Of a stretch of DNA of 64,000 nucleotides, positions 34,132 through 46,787 are shown piece after piece (position 1 is the first letter of the stretch; every line of letters starts with the position of its first letter). Source of the stretch: Polytrichum commune. Taxonomy: Eukaryota > Streptophyta > Polytrichopsida > Polytrichales > Polytrichaceae. The stretch covers positions 71,501,554-71,565,553 of the forward strand of contig OX485803.1 of the NCBI GenBank assembly GCA_950295325.1, given 5' to 3'. Made by a program: the position numbers and the translations under genes. The notes under the pieces are model-generated. The model searched no databases. It was not told the origin of the DNA and saw only the letters and a program-made list of their open reading frames with translations.

Positions 34132-34519
34132 GAGCATCACCACCCATCCTCCAAAACGGATGACCTCAACTTATATTGTGAGAGGCGGCTTGCAAAAGTG
34201 CCCCACCCATCCTGCAAAATGGATGATTTGTTGGTAGGGCCGGCTTGGAAGTTGAGGTTGGCTTGCAAATTGGGGTCATTTTGCAAGTCGGAGCTCCGCC
34301 CCCAAAACAAAAAAGGAGCCCCCTAAACAACAAAGGACAAACTCCATATTCCTCTCCGATTTCCAAGGTGCCAATGAGATTCATCTTGCTTTTGTTTCTT
34401 CCTTGTTTTATCACCTTAATATACAAGTCATGGTGGGTCACCCGGCTTGCAAACCGAGTGACTTGAACTTATTGTGAGGATGATCCACCCTGCATTTTGT
34501 AGGATGGGTGGTGATGCTC
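34132..34519. mobile_element. second TTA-flanked MITE, inserted end to end with the first
   Basis: TTA (34129-34131, shared) | GAGCATCACCACCCATCCT ... AGGATGGGTGGTGATGCTC | TTA (34520-34522). Perfect 19-bp TIRs, 388 bp. Internal blocks ACCACCCATCC and CACCCATCC repeat near the left end (34205). Confidence 0.88.
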
Positions 34520-34987
34520 TTAAAAAGGAGCGTTCACACCATTGACATTATCTAGTGCCGAGCCTAGTTGGCAAATGATGTGGCATGGCTTAAAAGTGGA
34601 GGTTTTAAGCTAAAACAACCGACCCTCCCATCGGTACCTAGACATGAGGCAAGAATGTAGGACTTCTAAAAGTGTAGCCTCCCGCTCTTGTGATTGGTTG
34701 CTTTTAGTCTTAGCTATGAGGGCACGAGGAGCTCCATTAACAAAAACCGATGGTAAGTATTAAGGCATTTGGGGATGGGACAAAAACTATCCAACATTCA
34801 TGGGTTGGTAGATAAAATAATGAACATGTGTGAAAGCTACTTAACTAAAACCTACTTGGAAATCTCCGGAGCAAGTTCTTGTAGGTGCATTGGGATAGCC
34901 GGACATGTCCGCTATAACCGAGGGAGCTTTACCCGGGTTTTAGGGAAGTCTTTGGTTATTTGCTAATGTCAAGTGGGGAGGGGGCAT

Positions 34988-35006
34988 TATATATATATAT
35001 ATATAT
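34988..35006. repeat. (TA)n at the centre of a long inverted repeat
   Basis: A 19-bp TA run lies exactly between copy A (+) and copy B (-) of family (d). It forms the loop of a hairpin with arms of about 400 bp. Confidence 0.9.
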
Positions 35007-36222
35007 ATGCCCCCTCCCCACCGCACTTTACCAAATAACCAAAGTCTTTCCTGAAACCCGGGTAAAGCTCCCTCGGTTATAGGGGAGGCATCCGACTATC
35101 CCAATGCACTTACAAGAACTTGCTCCAGAGATTTTTGATTAGGTTTTAGTTAAGTAGCTTTCACACATGTTCATGGTTTTATCTACCAAGCAATGACATG
35201 TTGGATAGTTTTTGTCCCATCCCCAAATCCCTTGTTAATCATCTATCTTACCATCGGTTTCTATAAACGGAGCTCCTCGTGCCCTCATAGCTAAGACTAA
35301 AAAGCAACCAATCACAAGGGCGGGAGGCAACACTTTTAAAAGTCCTATATTCTTGCCTCATGTCTAAGTACCGATGGGAGGGTCGGTGCTTGGGGCCAAT
35401 GGTGAATTTTCACAAGGCCCCTAACATGTCCAGAGACATGTTCATTAAAAAAAAAAACATTTCCAGTGGACGGGTTGTTAGAAAATGAACTGGTTTTTGG
35501 ACGTGTCAAATTCACTTTGGACGGGTTCTAAAAATAAAAATTTGTATGATAATTTTTTCCAAAAAAAATAAATGGTACAAATACGAGTTACATTATGTCA
35601 TATATGACATGTGAATATAAGCATAATGCAATCAAACCTCTAATTCCCAATCAATATATTAATCTTGAAGTGCTTGATTCACTTGCATACATTAATTCAT
35701 CAACCACAAAATTTAGAATGGGGTGTACTAGAAAGATGAGAATCGACAGCAAAAGACAGATAACTGACGAACATTGAAGGCATAATTTGTCAAGATCCTA
35801 TTGTTTCCAAGTGCAACCAATCACATGTTGACATCTTTCGGTTTTTTTAATAGTTTTTCTAATTTTTTACCAACATTGTAAGAGACTTATTTATACCTCT
35901 TGCGGGACGGGTATTTTCATTTTCAAACCGGTTTTGGGACGGGTTGTTTTTTCTTTAACCTTTCCATGGACGGGTTGGTTTAGAAATTACCGGGTTTGGG
36001 ACGGGTTGCAATTTCTTTTGCCTTTCAATTCAAGGTTTTTGGACGTGGACGGGCAAAAACTTTGTGAAAAATCAACCATGCTTGGGGCTTAAGACCTCCA
36101 CTTTTAAGCCATGCCACATCATTTGCCAACTAGGCTCGGCACCAGATAATGTCGATGGTGTGAAGGCCGGGTTGTTAGAACCAACTTTTAGGCTTCGCTA
36201 AAGTCAGGTGGGGAGGGGGCAT
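35007..36222 (-). mobile_element. family (d) copy B, inverted, split by a hAT-like insert
   Basis: ATGCCCCCTCCCCACCGCAC ... CTAAAGTCAGGTGGGGAGG, then GGGCAT. Runs antiparallel to copy A: GGTAAAGCTCCCTCGGTTAT, CTTACAAGAACTTGCTCC, TCACACATGTTCATGG, AAGCAACCAATCACAAG. Interrupted at 35396-36079. Confidence 0.82.
35396..36079. mobile_element. hAT-like insertion in copy B, 8-bp duplication GCTTGGGG
   Basis: GCTTGGGG occurs at 35388-35395 and again at 36080-36087, and copies A and C show the uninterrupted target. The ends are imperfect inverted repeats (ATGGTGAATTTTCACAAGG on the left; the right end reads as ATGGTTGATTTTTCACAAAG on the other strand). 684 bp. It contains repeated GGACGGGTT words (35467, 35521, 35942, 35968, 36000) but no transposase. 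Confidence 0.82.
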
Positions 36223-36719
36223 AAAAGTTGGTTCTAACAACCCGGCCTTCACACCATCGACATTATCTAGTGCTGAGCCTAGTTGGGAAATGATGTGGCA
36301 TGGCGTACAAGTGGAGGTTTTAAGCCTCAAGCACCGACCCTCCCTCCCATCGGTACCTAACACATGAGGCAAGAATATAGGACCTTTAAAAGTGTCGCCC
36401 CCCGTCCTTGTGATTGGTTGCCTTTTAGTCTTAGCTACGAGGGTACGAAAAGCTTCATTAACAAAAACCGATGGTAAGATAGGTGGGTAGTAAAGGCATT
36501 TGGGGATGGGACAAAAACAACCCAATATTCATTGCTTGGTGGATAAAACAATGACCATGTGTGAAAGCTACTCAACTATAGCCTACTTGAAAAATCTCCG
36601 GAGCAAGTTCTTGTAGGTGCTTTGGGATAGCCGGATGCCTCCGCTATAACCGAGGGAGCTTTACCCAGTTTTTAGGAAATACTTTGGGTCTTACCTAAAA
36701 TGAGATGGGAAGGGGGCAT
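36223..36719 (+). mobile_element. family (d) copy C, missing the left TIR
   Basis: Starts AAAAGTTGGTTCTAACAACC directly against the end of copy B and ends AGATGGGAAGGGGGCAT. Its first 100 bp are the exact inverse of the end of copy B (GTTGGTTCTAACAACCCGGC, CTTCACACCATCGACATTAT), giving a second hairpin centred at about 36208. Confidence 0.8.
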
Positions 36720-37171
36720 TAGCTACTTACAATTCTCTATCTACCTCTTGCCACTTCCATTCCCATGCTCTCCCAAGCCTCGCGGGCTTCGTGACTGGTA
36801 AATACACTCTCGAACTCCGTAATATCACGCCACTTTGTGGCGACCGAAATGCGCACTAAAATTGTGGAGGGGTTTTGTCACGTTTGACATGTGTGCGTGA
36901 TGGAAAGAGAGAGTTAGTGTAGTATGGGGCATCATGGAATGACATAGAGTATTGATAATCACCGTGATGACCGTGTGATGTGTGCGAGGGTGTGGTTTAC
37001 GGTCTTTGGTGGGTTGTTTTGATGTCAAAACGCATGATATGTGGGAGGACAACGTGATAACAAGGAGTGAGATTGAAACTGAGGTCATCCATTCCCTTGA
37101 GCTTCAGGATATAAGAGCAAAAGTGACATCAAGGAAGTTGATATTACGTTGTTTAGAGTGTAACTTACAAG

Positions 37172-37231
<60 letters not shown>
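36720..37231. repeat. spacer with compound (GT)n(GA)n microsatellite
   Basis: No gene recognised. (GT)n at 37172-37194 runs into (GA)n at 37194-37231, which abuts the left TIR of the next family (c) element. Confidence 0.8.
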
Positions 37232-37234
<3 letters not shown>

Positions 37235-37415
37235 CTCATCCATCTAGCATAAACGCTTGATCTCCTCTACGTTTATGGCCGGTTCATTTCAAATGACTTG
37301 GACTATATTAATTTTTGGATCTTTACAACTAGTCCTCATGTCATATCAACCAAAAAAATCCACTTTTGGGTTGCATGCTATTCTAGGGTTTTAATGTTGG
37401 ATGAATGAGTGGTAG
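37232..37415. mobile_element. short TIR element, family (c)
   Basis: CCTCTCATCCATCTAGCATA ... AATGTTGGATGAATGAGTGG around GGTTCATTTCAAATGACTTGG and CATATCAACCAAAAAAATCC. Same architecture as 23439-23632. Confidence 0.7.
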
Positions 37416-37825
37416 ATAGTCACAACCTTAATGATCGGGGTGACCTCGACATGGCGCTTGCGAAAGTGGACCTTGGGGTGATGCCCAAGTCCCACTAGGC
37501 GACCTGGCAGAAGCCACCAATATGAAGGGGTAGCTAAATGCATGTGTGACTCTAAAGAGGTGCTAAGGAACCACACTAAGCTTCACGAAGGCCAAGTGTG
37601 AGGGGTGTCCTGAATGGAGCCTCACACTATCTTCTAAAGGCCTCTTTTAGTCACCTAAAATCTTATGAATATTTGTCTTCCTTCTTTAAGTTGAGAGTTG
37701 CATTACTTACTTATGGTTCACCTATGAGATGAAACCCCAATCAAATGCTCTATTTCCACTCAAATGTGAAGGTCTACATGAAAAATGCGGGCCCATATAG
37801 ATTTCTCTACACTGTTGGGCCTCTG
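37416..37825. other. gene-free stretch
   Basis: No supported feature. Confidence 0.45.
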
Positions 37826-38244
37826 CACTACACCGTTTATGGTATTTTGATGTCACATGCGTGAGGCGTATGCTAGGTTACACTGGTGATCAAACAACTT
37901 CGTCATAAGTGTCACCTTACGACACTTGGTGTTCAAGCACACTTACTAACATCTTGGCATGAGTATGGTCCAATAGTGTTATGATGAGGTGCATGCCTAT
38001 GCTACACAATGGTCTACAAGTTGACTAAAGTGTACACAAATGACACTTTGCCATTAGTATGCTCAAGAATGTCCTACTCTACATGTCATAATGTAGATAT
38101 TTCTTCACTTGACGAAGTTACTTATGTTGACGAATGAAATCATGCTAGCAATTAGCATGCCTGACACTTTGAAACCTCTAGACATCTAATTTAGACGCTT
38201 CGCAAATAGTGTACGTGACACTAAATACCATAGACGGCGTAGTG
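37826..38244 (+). mobile_element. CACTA-like family (b), complete-looking copy
   Basis: Left CACTACACCGTTTATGGTAT, then TTTGATGTCAC. Right GTGACACTAAATACCATAGA, then CGGCGTAGTG. Imperfect TIRs of about 30 bp starting with CACTA. 419 bp with no transposase. A 3-bp duplication was not found. Two diverged relatives are at 17677-18140 and 30301-30720. Confidence 0.7.
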
Positions 38245-40999
38245 GGTCCCACTCAAATGTTTTTGACTGGATAGGTGAGATTTTAGGGCATGCCCGAACC
38301 CCAACAAGCCCGGGACCATTCCCCCGAAAACACTCATATGGGGAGGTTTACTGAAGGAAAGCAAGGATTTACTGGATTTTTATTTTTTATTTTTTTTTAA
38401 AAAAAATTAAAAAATCCCGTATGGTGGATCTTCTGTAACACTGGCTGCAGTAACCATCCTAGCCTTGCTTTTCAGGTCATTCATTACAGAGCCAAAATAT
38501 GTGAAAGCATTGAAAGCGAAGTAAGTTTAAGTAAGCTGATGAATACCTTGAGCACGGAGAGAAGTATTATGGCCACCTATGCAACTTTGGCACTCACATA
38601 TTGTTCACGAAATGAAGAATAGTTGGACTATTGCACTACAAGTATATGAGTCTTGGGCAAATGTCCTGCGTCAGTGGGGAGATTGTCTTCCCTCATTAGT
38701 ATTGGAAGTCAATAGGACTAGAGATGAGGTCAAAATAACATTCAAAGTTGGACAGTGTGAGGTTGGACAAGGTGTGAGGATATCCAATATGGTATGGCTA
38801 CCATGAGCCAAAATGCAAGAACGGCATGTGTTGCAGTGCAACCATCATCTACCTATTTTTTGAATTTTAGTGCCTATTGCTCCTATGTGTGTGCACTTTA
38901 GTATCTATTTGTAAGTTTTATGCTATACTGGAATTCTAGTGCTACTATGCTAGCTATAGTTGATTATTCCTATAAAATGCCGGTTTTGTATAATCAATCT
39001 ACAATTTTATCTAGAAGTGTATATGTGTTTAACTAGTCCTACCCTAAGCAAGTTTCAGATTCTATGTGGTCTTTATGAATATGTGTGTGCAAACTATTTG
39101 TTTTATGGGGTTTTATCCTAGCTAGTATGTGGTGGGGGAGTGAGTTTGGGGTTTTACTATGAGCTTGCACAAGCATATGCACATACACAAAGGCATGTGA
39201 ACAATGCTTGGAGTGAGATGGTCTCATGTTCTCCTTGCTTTGCCTTTTATTGCTTTTCTTCTTTTCATTGGTTCATACAAACAATATGGGAGAACTCTTA
39301 TCCCTCTTCGGACTGGCGTTGTGGCCTTATTCTAACCTTATTGTTTCTCATGCCTCTTCAATTACATTTCTATTGACTACGAACGATCTAATGCTCTAAC
39401 TTCTACATTTAGAAGAAAAAATTGTAATTTTTTTTCTAGTGGTAAATATTCATAGTGGTAAATTTTCATTCCCCCCCCACCCCTCCCCCTTCGTGCGTAG
39501 GATGATTACCTGGGACTCATACCCGACTCATATGATGGTGGTAACTGGAACGTGACTAGTGTCGATTTTGTAGGAATTTGATCTTCATAAGGTGTGTGGG
39601 CTTTGTGTGGTCACTCTTCTTCATCGAGCATCTATTTTTCAGTGGTATATTACAAGGCTTACAGTTATGAACATACAACAAAGGGACAAGTGTCATGATG
39701 AGATTGGGTTGTGACATATGTATTCAAAATGTAGAGTCCATTCTAGGTTCCAAAATGAACATAATTGGAATTTGGGAGGACTTATGTTCAAATCAATTGA
39801 CGAGTAAGAGAATCTCCACTCACTACAAGGATCACGTGCTCAAGTTACTAAGAAACTAACCGGTTTAGAAGGTGGAAATGGTGCATACCACTACACCACT
39901 AAATATGATATTTGGTGTCACTTACTCTTCGGAGTTATACAATGTTTTTACATTGATGTAGTTCACTTACCAAGTAAAATCGTTAATGTTCTTTAATATC
40001 CAAAGAACGAATTTGACATGTGTTGGTAAAATGTGAGATATATACCCCACCTTGCACCAAGAATATTCTTGAGCAGGTCAGGGCCAACAGACTCAAATTC
40101 ACGTCGGGCTGCCCGACGTTGGTTATTTATTTATTTATTTATGTATGGACAGTTAGGATAGCGCAGATGATGATGAGGCTGCCCACTCCAATAAGGAACG
40201 AATAGTCATGTGCGATTCTATTGTGCAGGATAATACTGTATTATTCTGCCGTCTAGGAGCCCTCATGCAATGATCATGTAAGTTGAAAGGGTTGCATGAT
40301 GACTCATCCGAACATGGGCCTGAACCCCATGACAACCTGGCAAATAAATTCTCTAAGATACGTTCCCATCATTTCTTGAAGGTTTTGTTTCGTTTTGTTT
40401 CATTTTGTTTCATTCCATTCCATTGATTATCAACTTAGTTACCCACCTCCACTAAGTGGAAGTCCTAGGTATGAAAATTTGTAGGAGCAATACGACCGAA
40501 GCTAAGTGTGCCAAAAAGCAACACCGGTCTATTGGCAACACCCCTTTTTTTTAAATGAATAAAATGTTTAAAGTGTCGACAATGGAGTGTGACAGTGCAT
40601 TAAGCATGTCACAGTTAAAGAGCGATTGATGATATGGAGTGTTTGGTATAAAAAAAACACCACTTTGACCAATCATAGCTGCAGTGCAAGAACTTATGTA
40701 AGAAGACATCAAGAAGAACATTAGCTTTGGTCAATCACAATGGCTAATTGAAGACTACCATGCTCACCATAATACCCTCATATCATAGAAGACTCTCAAC
40801 TAATTTAAGGTCGATTTTGCGATGATTCTCTTCGAACAATTTATCATTTCAGGATGCGGATGTGGGGAGTTGATTACAGCCACCTAAGTGCATACGTGTC
40901 AGATTTGGAGAAGAGTGACCACATTAGGCTCACATACAGTAGCTTAGGAATTGGAAGCCTTTGTAATAGAGGCGAAAGGTTGGCATCAAGAACTTATTA
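38245..40999. other. gene-free stretch
   Basis: AT-rich. Homopolymer T/A runs at 38389-38412, a C-run near 39472-39488, (TTTA)n at about 40125-40141 and (TTTTG/TTTCA)n near 40384-40415. A short exon-like piece near 38468-38512 is discussed under rejected items. No gene supported. Confidence 0.4.
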
Positions 41000-43900
41000 T
41001 TACCGCAGCAGGGAGGCCAAAAGGAGGTGGAATCAAGACCTGGCGCGGTCTTCGAGGGGGGCTTCAACGCCTGCACGGCTGGAGGGGGGTCTTCACATCC
41101 AGTCTTGAAGTGTCTGTGGGCGCCAGGCCGTCATTCTCCTGACCAGACAGACGCCCCCCGCCATGGCATACGCCTCGCAAGGAATCCAAACTCCGATTCA
41201 ATGCGGCACCAAAAAGACGCTCACCTCGCATTTACATCTCTGATGCGAGCTCTTTAAACGTCCAGAGAGACTCCTCGAGCTGCAGTGAGAGTGAGAGAGA
41301 GACAGAGAGAGAGAGAGAGAGAATGTGATCCGAAGGGCGGTCTGTGTGCACTCATGCTCATTGGTTTGCGTGATCACCTCCTGCTCTGCTCTGCTCTGCT
41401 CTGCTCTGCTCTGCTGTGTTGGTGGACAACGCTCAGGCCCTGCAGCACCGGTGACAAGAACACTCTGTATGACGAAAGGACGTAAGGACACACCACATGA
41501 CTCGCATTGTGTAACGCTTATCTCAATGATGCCTGGTTTGCAGCTGCTCAATGGCGTGACGTTGTGATAGTGGCAATTAACGCCCTCGAGCTCCCCTCGA
41601 GCTACTCATCCGGTGATCCTAGTTTTCCGTAAGACCTGCAGGTGTAGGTGTTTGTGTGTGTCTATGTCTGTCTGGTGTATCTATGACTTCGGCGTGCATT
41701 GGATAAGAGGTAGCAGGACGCTTCGCACTTTCTACAACAGTAGGGGACCATTAGCGACCAACGGTCACAGTCTACGGTCAATCTGTTCGGTACAGCTATT
41801 GTACTCTTCGCTTGCGTTTGTGATTTGGTGCCTTAAGTGGAAAATAATCAAGCGAGGGAATAAGCGAGTACGTTGTTTTACTCATATTACAATCGCCTCG
41901 AAGTCCTCACCGCACGATGTTGTTGTATCGTCCTCCTCCTCAGCCTTAATCTGCAGGTTTTTCATCAGAGCCGACGAACACTGCTCCGTCGTGCGCGCTT
42001 AGTGTTGGAAGGTGCAACCACAGATTTAATTAAAAGCAGCCTCGTTCATCTTGAAGTTTCGTGAGGCACAAATGTAGCTGGCGATGTTCAGAATATCTTA
42101 AATATAGAATCTCATTCTCTAGAAACCTTGCATGCATTTTCATTCAACCTTTGTGTATTTCCACGTTCTGTAGTCTCTTCGGAGAAGTGTCGGATGCTTG
42201 CATTGTCAGAAGCGCGGCCAAAATCTGTCGACGTGAGAAATAATACTCCGTCCCAGACACTTTCGAGAATAATTCATCCATGTCCTGTAACTACGACCAA
42301 AATCAATTCGTTCTATAGTTTTTTGGTCCTCATCGTCCTGTAGCGACGTCCGATTGCTTTGGTAGAAGCTCTGAGAGCTTGACAGAACTCTGAGAATCCG
42401 AGTTTGGAACCAGACTTCATCTCTTCGTGCCTCTATCTCTTGACCACTTTTTATTTTTATTTTTTATGTACATTGATTTGCGTTTGCAACCTGTCCTGCT
42501 TTGAATCGAAATTCCTATGGAGTATCCGTCGCATACTCGTTAATGCCATTGAGAAAGATGATGGAGCTATAAGTGATTTCAGCTCCTGAAAGCTTCTGTA
42601 CCGCATGATCCTGCTGTTAGCTTCGGTGCCGTTTCTAGCTGCTCTTCCAACCTCCTCTTCGCCTTCGTCTCATGCCGTATTGCATTATATGGGGAAGCTG
42701 TGTGAACGCTGGGTTGAATTATTAGAGAGTGTTTGAAGCTTGGCAGTGGGATAAGAGTTCCTTCCCTATCTTCTGTCGTTCTGCCCCGAACTTGTACCGA
42801 TCTTTAGTAGCACTAGCAATGGATTAAGCTGATCCCTATTGACTTCCACATTGATACATGTACTGAGGAAATAGTATCACTACGCTCTCTCAATGATCAC
42901 CGCTGGCTTTTTAATGAATTCTCTAATTTAATATACTCACAATTTGTATCTCTTTGATATAAGTGCTGCTCTGAAGCACCACATGTCGTCCTTCAGAATT
43001 TGCTGGAGAGTTGTTGTGAAGCAGTCTGTATCGATCACTGTGGAGCAAACTGTGCTGCACTTCAGTGCAATATATTTAAATCCTTTAAACCGTTTTTAAT
43101 ATTTTTCCATTGGCATTTGAGCCGAAGGCATTTTTCGAATTTCTCAGTTGGCTCGAGGATCGAAGGTCTGCCGCTTCTGGATCGTCTCGATACCGGAACA
43201 CATGACGATATGTATCATATTATCAATATTTTATTTCCTGTAAAGTACGCAACAAGTTGTATATCGTAGTGTCAGGATCGATGCCGTCAGGGTCAGAACA
43301 AATATATCTGCAATATATATATGAGTTACTGCAAAATTTTCTTGCCATATCACCAGCTAACCTACATCCTCTACTTATCATCCCCTGACTTGCTTCGTAT
43401 GTTCTGATGGAGAGTAACTTGCTCATTTTCTTGTCCTTGAACTCCCAGCTTGCTCTTACTTATTACGTACAATTTATCTCAAATTGCATTGAACTAAGCC
43501 GTGGATTCTTGATGTAGCAGATGAAGGTATCAAGCGTTCGAAATTGCAAGCCGTTCTTCAGCTCGGAGTAACGAATAAATCAGGGCTTCCTCATTCTATC
43601 TGGAACGAATTTAAGCGTCCGGTCGAACATTGCGACGATGATCCTGTTACGCTAGTGACAACACTTCAGTTTGTCCGATCTCAAAATTTCATAATGAACC
43701 TTGTCTTCTTGGTGCGACCAGGTTCAAAAGAAATCCGGATTCAACATTAATACAATCCTGTAGTTTCTTTCGTTAAGGAGGAAGATCTCATGTGCGCCTT
43801 GTCAGTACTTATCAAATTCCTGAGTGTTCATAGTAAATAGAGGTGTCGTGTACGTCTTCTAATGTGACACGGTATTAGAATATTACTGAATAGGATCCTG

Positions 43901-44289
43901 TCACTCACCAACTGGAGCAATAGCATCAGGATACTTCACTCAGAGATTCCAGAGCAGGGGTCAATATCAAGAACTGCCTCATGAAGGAGTACATGTGGGA
44001 TGAGATTTTACAGCATTGACTACTTTGGCAAGGGACGTATCGAAGTGAGATAAATATAGCTCGGTGATTTGATGAGAAGCGAGTGAGGAGAGAAAGAGGT
44101 ACTCCAGACAAAGGGCTCTGTCTCAGAAAGTACAGGTATCAGTCGGTGAGCACATTCTACCGCGGAGAAGTTCTCTGGAAGTTCTGAGCAGCACCGATTG
44201 GCATTCCCAAAATCTTCAGATGCTCGTAACTGCGGGGTTTGTTTGGCATTAGGAGCTGTGCTGATCGTCACGGTATACAGCTAGCCAGG
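41000..44289 (+). other. mostly single-copy-looking upstream region of XTH
   Basis: Less AT-rich and free of the window's repeat families. Contains a GA-rich microsatellite at 41285-41322 and seven CTGCT units at 41381-41415. Several short open frames exist (up to 129 codons at 41613-42002), none with recognisable domains or splice support. It could hold XTH regulatory sequence or a non-coding or unknown gene. The sequence alone does not decide. Confidence 0.3.
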
Positions 44290-46787
44290 ATGATGTCGCG
44301 GGTTTACTCTCTTCTGTTTGCTAGTTTCATTGTCTCCGGCCTGGCAATGGCTATAGCCCCAGATTCAAACCAACCGACGTTCCACAGACATTTCTGGTCC
44401 ACTTCCGACAAGCACCATTACAAGTTGTCCGACGACGGCGAGCTTGCTCAACTAGTTCTTGATGAAAAATCAGGTTCCTCGTATATTTCCCCCCTTGTTT
44501 TTTCTGACCTGTCCAATCTATGAAGTTCCAGTTTGGAAGGTTCCTTATATCCTTTCCTACAGTCCTCCAGCGTCCTCAGCGAATATTTATGAATTCGTGT
44601 TTGTGAATCTGCATTGAAACAGGTATTGCGATTTCGTCATGCTTGTAACTCTTTATATCTCCTTACTTCGCCAGATTGCTGGCGTTCGTCGTGACACCTA
44701 CAACGAGACTTGCACTTCATGATTATAGTGGAATGATCTTTTTCGTAGTCAGAATCGGCCGACAGTGTACTAATCTTGATAAGTCACGGGATCGTTGGCC
44801 ATCAATCAATTCAGTCGTCAGCACAACACGCTTGATTTATTGTATGAAGTCTTGATTTATCACAATTTACTTGAGTTTGAAGGACGCCAGATCAAAACTC
44901 CTGAGCACCAATTCACATGCACTACAACGAGTAAATATTATCATTACGTAGCTTGGCGAAGCTGTAGTCACAGACGACCTTCCTGCACCTTCGAACAATT
45001 TCTTGCCCTTCAGCTTCGTATCTGTTCTTAGGGAATCCACTTGGCGATTCACCTCCTAATTCGAAGTAGCTGCTTAACGATTTCATCTCCTTATTCGACT
45101 TACAGATTCTTGATATACTTTTATTCAAAGACTGCCTGTCCTTCAGTACCTAGGAGTTGTTCTCAAATTGCAATGTTTCTTGTTTCTCCAGCTGCTGGTT
45201 TCGCCTCCAAGACAAGGTACCTGTTCGGACGAATGAGCATTCAAATTAGAGTCCATCCAGGTGACTCCGCAGGCACCGTCAGTACATTTTATGTAAGTAT
45301 TCTACCCCCTCCGCAATTTCCTTCTTTCATTGTTTTACATGAATCTTCTGAATTGCTAAGGTAGCCGTGCCTAATTCCAACATATTAATAATATGGACAC
45401 CTATATTTGAGTGGTAGATGTGGACCTCAGAACGGACATCAAAAAGACGTTTTAAAGAGATTAGACTGCATGCTCAAGTATGCTAACAATCCTAAGCTCA
45501 ATAGTCAACATAATTGGGGGACCTATATGACCACATAATGAGGACGAGAGTCTTCACTTTGGTAATGAATAAGATGTTCATTTGAGCTCCAAAAATTACA
45601 AGGAAAATTGCTACAGGACACGATTTGGATTTGCTAGTCAGCCTATTGAGGATCTTATGTTCATACATCATTTCATGTTTGAAAAGATATATTAGAAGCT
45701 ATGGCCGATGGCACGGTCATTCACCACAATCTGGAATGTACATCGTGTTGATAACAATTGTGCTTGGAGTGGACAAACATGATAAATTCAACTCCATGTT
45801 TTTGGAAATTCAACTCTCTTTGCCTGTACAAAGATGATGACGTTGGCAAGGTCGATAAAGTGGCAATCAAATAATATGCCATACTTGTTATTTGGCAGAC
45901 TTCCTCTCTGAGTGGGCAGCATGATGAGCTCGACTTTGAATTTCTTGGAAATGAACCCGGAAAGACATATGTTCTCCAGACCAATGTCTATACCGCAGGG
46001 GTTGGGGACCGCGAGCAGCGCATTAGACTTTGGTTTGATCCGACGGAGGACTTCCACACCTATACTATTCACTGGAACAAGGAGATTGTCATGTACGTAA
46101 ATTTCTCACCTCTTCATGTTAGTCACCCTTACAGACAGCTATGTCGTCACCTAAGCGTATTCCAAAAAGTTTAGAGGAAACACTCATTCGTGACTTAGTC
46201 TAAGTTTTATTTGGCACAGCATACGTTCATGGATGATATAAGTTCATGTTGCCGAAGATTTTGATGGGTTGATTCACATTCATTGTGTAATTATTCAATA
46301 CAGCTTCATGGTGGATGATACGCCCATCAGAATTTACAAGAACAACGAAGATCTGGGTGTCCCTTTCCCTTCTCAGCAGCCTATGAGCGTGTTTGCAAGC
46401 TTGTGGAACGGAGAAGAATGGGCAACTCAGAATGGAGCCATTCGGCTGAATTGGACAAATGCCCCATTTGTAGCCACTTACAGAGGCTATGAAGTGGAAG
46501 GATGTGAAGTTGCCTGGTATAACGGCAACGTCCAGAAGTGCATGTCAACAGCCACCGATGCAATGTTGAAGAGGGCTACTATATACACCTTGAATACGCG
46601 GCAGAGGGCACGTTTACATTGGGTTACAGAAAATCTCCTGGTCTACGATTACTGCAGAGACATCTTTCGATATCCGACACCGCACCCGGAATGTGGCCGA
46701 AATTCAGGATTACAAGTTTTCGGTCCTCTTCCTCTAGGTCACTTACGTGGGTTGCAGGTCCTAGAGGCACCTAAACCATCTCAATAA
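44290..46787 (+). CDS. xyloglucan endotransglucosylase/hydrolase (XTH, GH16), four exons, complete
   Basis: Secreted wall enzyme that cuts and rejoins xyloglucan. Exons 44290-44473, 45192-45292, 45899-46092 and 46304-46787 join in phase (1, 0, 2) at GT-AG sites and encode 320 residues. Residues 1 to about 22 form a signal peptide ([20 protein letters not shown]). Then [29 protein letters not shown] and the GH16 active site [11 protein letters not shown], with catalytic E105, D107 and E109. Next come [39 protein letters not shown], and a C-terminal XET domain with paired cysteines ending [17 protein letters not shown]209 (NWT) is a likely N-glycosylation site. The usual family site just after FEFLGN is absent (NEPGK). 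At 320 residues it is longer than the usual 270-300 because about 30 extra residues follow the PEC motif. Subgroup (transglucosylase or hydrolase) is not assigned. Confidence 0.95.

Larger units (their letters stand above)
33708..34987 (+). mobile_element. family (d) copy A, with two nested MITEs
   Basis: Left ATGCCCCCTCCCCACTTGAC, then ATTAGCTAAG. Right GCTAATGTCAAGTGGGGAGG, then GGGCAT. Near-perfect TIRs of about 25 bp, lying in (TA)n on both sides, as expected of a TA-target element (Tc1/mariner-like). Two TTA-flanked MITEs (33756-34128, 34132-34519) are inserted in series. Without them the element is about 510 bp. No transposase. Confidence 0.8.

Noticed and set aside
38468-38512. Exon-like piece TTTTCAG|GTCATT...GCGAA|GTAAGT reading ITEPKYVKALKA
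   Set aside because: No flanking exons could be joined and no family recognised. Likely chance splice-like sites.
44020-44271. 83-codon minus-strand frame just upstream of XTH
   Set aside because: No motif. It overlaps the probable XTH promoter and leader.
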